Assembly: GCA_905616445.1 (NCBI GenBank)
Contig: CAJQSV010000016.1
Coordinates: forward strand, 1 to 59,496
Direction: 5' to 3'
Source: an uncultured Pelagibacteraceae bacterium
Lineage (GTDB): Bacteria > Pseudomonadota > Alphaproteobacteria > Pelagibacterales > Pelagibacteraceae
DNA: 59,496 nucleotides
The notes under the pieces were generated by a model. It was not told the DNA's origin. It saw only the letters and a list, made by a program, of their open reading frames with translations, and did no database searches. Made by a program: the position numbers and the translations under genes. Of this stretch, positions 55,513-59,496 are shown one piece after another (position 1 is the first letter of the stretch; the number at the start of each line of letters is the position of its first letter).

Positions 55513-56352
55513 ATGAGTAACGTGATGTATCAAAAATTAATCTATTTATTTTTAATAATTTTTTTATTTATCTCATGCTCTAAAAAAGAGCCAGAATTAA
55601 ATACCCCACCTGATAAAGAAAAATCTTTTGAAACCTACAAAGAGGCCGTAGAATTAATGGAAGAAGGAAATTATTTTTTTGCTTCAAAAAAATTTTCTGA
55701 AGCAGAGGAAATTTTGCCACAAATTGAGTTTTCTGCAAAAGCTTCATTAATGTCCAGTTATTGTCTTTATATAATAAATTTTTATCCAGAAGCCGTTGCT
55801 AAATTAGAGCGCTATATAAAACAATATCCTGCAGATAAAAACGTAGCATATGCTCATTATCTAATTGCAATTGTTTTATATGAACAAATTTTAGATGAAA
55901 AAAAAGACATTCAACCACTGTTAAAAAGCAAAAAAAAAATACAATTTTTTTTACAAAATTTTCCGAACACAGAATATGCACTAGATTTGAAATTCAAATT
56001 AGACTTAATAAACAATCAACTCGCTGCTAAAGAGATGTATATAGCAAAATATTATATAACTACACAAAAGTGGATACCGGCTATTAACAGATTAAAAATT
56101 ATTGTTAATGATTATGCCGAAACAGTTTTTATTGAAGAGGCGTTGCATCGATTGGTAGAAATTTATTTCAGAGTTGGCTTAATTGAAGAAGCAAAAGCAG
56201 TAGCAGCAATTTTAGGTTATAATTATAATTCAAGTGAATGGTACGCACAAACTTACAAAATTTTAAATAAATCCTATAAATTACCAAAAAAAAATGAAAT
56301 AAAAAAAAATGACGGACTAATAAAAAAAACAATTAAAAAAATACTAAATTAA
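55513..56352 (+). CDS. bamD: Outer membrane assembly lipoprotein BamD
   Basis: This TPR lipoprotein belongs to the BAM complex that inserts outer-membrane beta-barrels. A signal peptide ends LFISC, with Cys at residue 22 as the lipidated residue. Five TPR-like repeats follow, with YKEAVELMEEGNYFFASKKFSEAEE as the first. Length is 279 residues. A second possible start (ATG 55525) gives four residues less. It is followed by ligA after 3 bases; in many alphaproteobacteria recN lies between the two. Confidence 0.9.
   Translation: MSNVMYQKLIYLFLIIFLFISCSKKEPELNTPPDKEKSFETYKEAVELMEEGNYFFASKKFSEAEEILPQIEFSAKASLMSSYCLYIINFYPEAVAKLERYIKQYPADKNVAYAHYLIAIVLYEQILDEKKDIQPLLKSKKKIQFFLQNFPNTEYALDLKFKLDLINNQLAAKEMYIAKYYITTQKWIPAINRLKIIVNDYAETVFIEEALHRLVEIYFRVGLIEEAKAVAAILGYNYNSSEWYAQTYKILNKSYKLPKKNEIKKNDGLIKKTIKKILN

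Positions 56353-59496
<3,144 letters not shown>

Overview
This window comes from a very A+T-rich alphaproteobacterium with a streamlined chromosome, most like the Pelagibacterales (SAR11) lineage. The reasons are the strong A/T bias, almost no intergenic DNA, same-strand genes that overlap by 4 to 23 bases, convergent genes whose 3' ends overlap, and alphaproteobacterial gene groupings (petABC, petP-petR, folM-folB-uvrC-pgsA, the mur/fts cluster ending in lpxC-bamD-ligA). The lineage is inferred from composition, gene content and order. No 16S gene is present to confirm it. I see no mobile element, prophage, CRISPR array or plasmid gene.

Layout. 1-2459 (+): the end of the cytochrome bc1 operon (petA cut by the window edge, petB, petC). 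2436-8468 (-): lgt, midA, pgeF, prs, rplY, pth, ychF. 8521-8763 (+): ubiK. 8741-11151 (-): petP (MarR), petR (OmpR type) and a histidine kinase. 11229-12119 (+): ilvE. 12116-17858 (-): uvrB, a pteridine-reductase-type SDR, folB, uvrC, pgsA. 17900-19099 (+): an aspartate-type aminotransferase. 19101-20998 (-): an ADP-ribosylglycohydrolase-like protein and trxB. 21023-22850 (+): an ELM1-family protein, a 2OG-Fe(II) oxygenase-like protein and a small zinc-ribbon protein. 22847-27257 (-): carA, carB. 27390-31552 (+): yqeY, dnaG, rpoD. 31556-34060 (+): a GT-C type membrane protein and a methyltransferase, the part of the window that looks most accessory. 34148-34224 (+): a CAU tRNA. 34228-35589 (-): mlaA, mlaC. 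35675-36388 (+): an amidase. 36434-36797 (+): RNase P RNA. 36964-58395 (+): one long division and envelope cluster, mraZ-ftsZ-rsmH-ftsL-ftsI-murEF-mraY-murD-ftsW-murG-murC-murB-ddl-ftsQ-ftsA-lpxC-bamD-ligA. 58384-59496 (-): an aminopeptidase P cut by the right edge.

The most notable region is the division cluster. ftsZ sits directly behind mraZ instead of behind ftsA. murE and murF are one reading frame. ftsA keeps the fold pattern and the C-terminal membrane helix but has lost the recognisable nucleotide-binding motifs. The mraZ promoter has a -35 and -10 with 17-base spacing, covered by three TGGGN boxes at exact 10-base steps, which fits MraZ autoregulation of the whole cluster.

Other points of interest are DnaG with only one of four zinc-ligand cysteine/histidine residues left, a FolM/PTR1-type reductase with an Asp-Tyr-Lys triad inside a uvrB-uvrC operon, an MlaA without a lipobox, and an A14 tract in ubiK that on the other strand provides the U tract of a likely terminator for the petP-petR-kinase operon.
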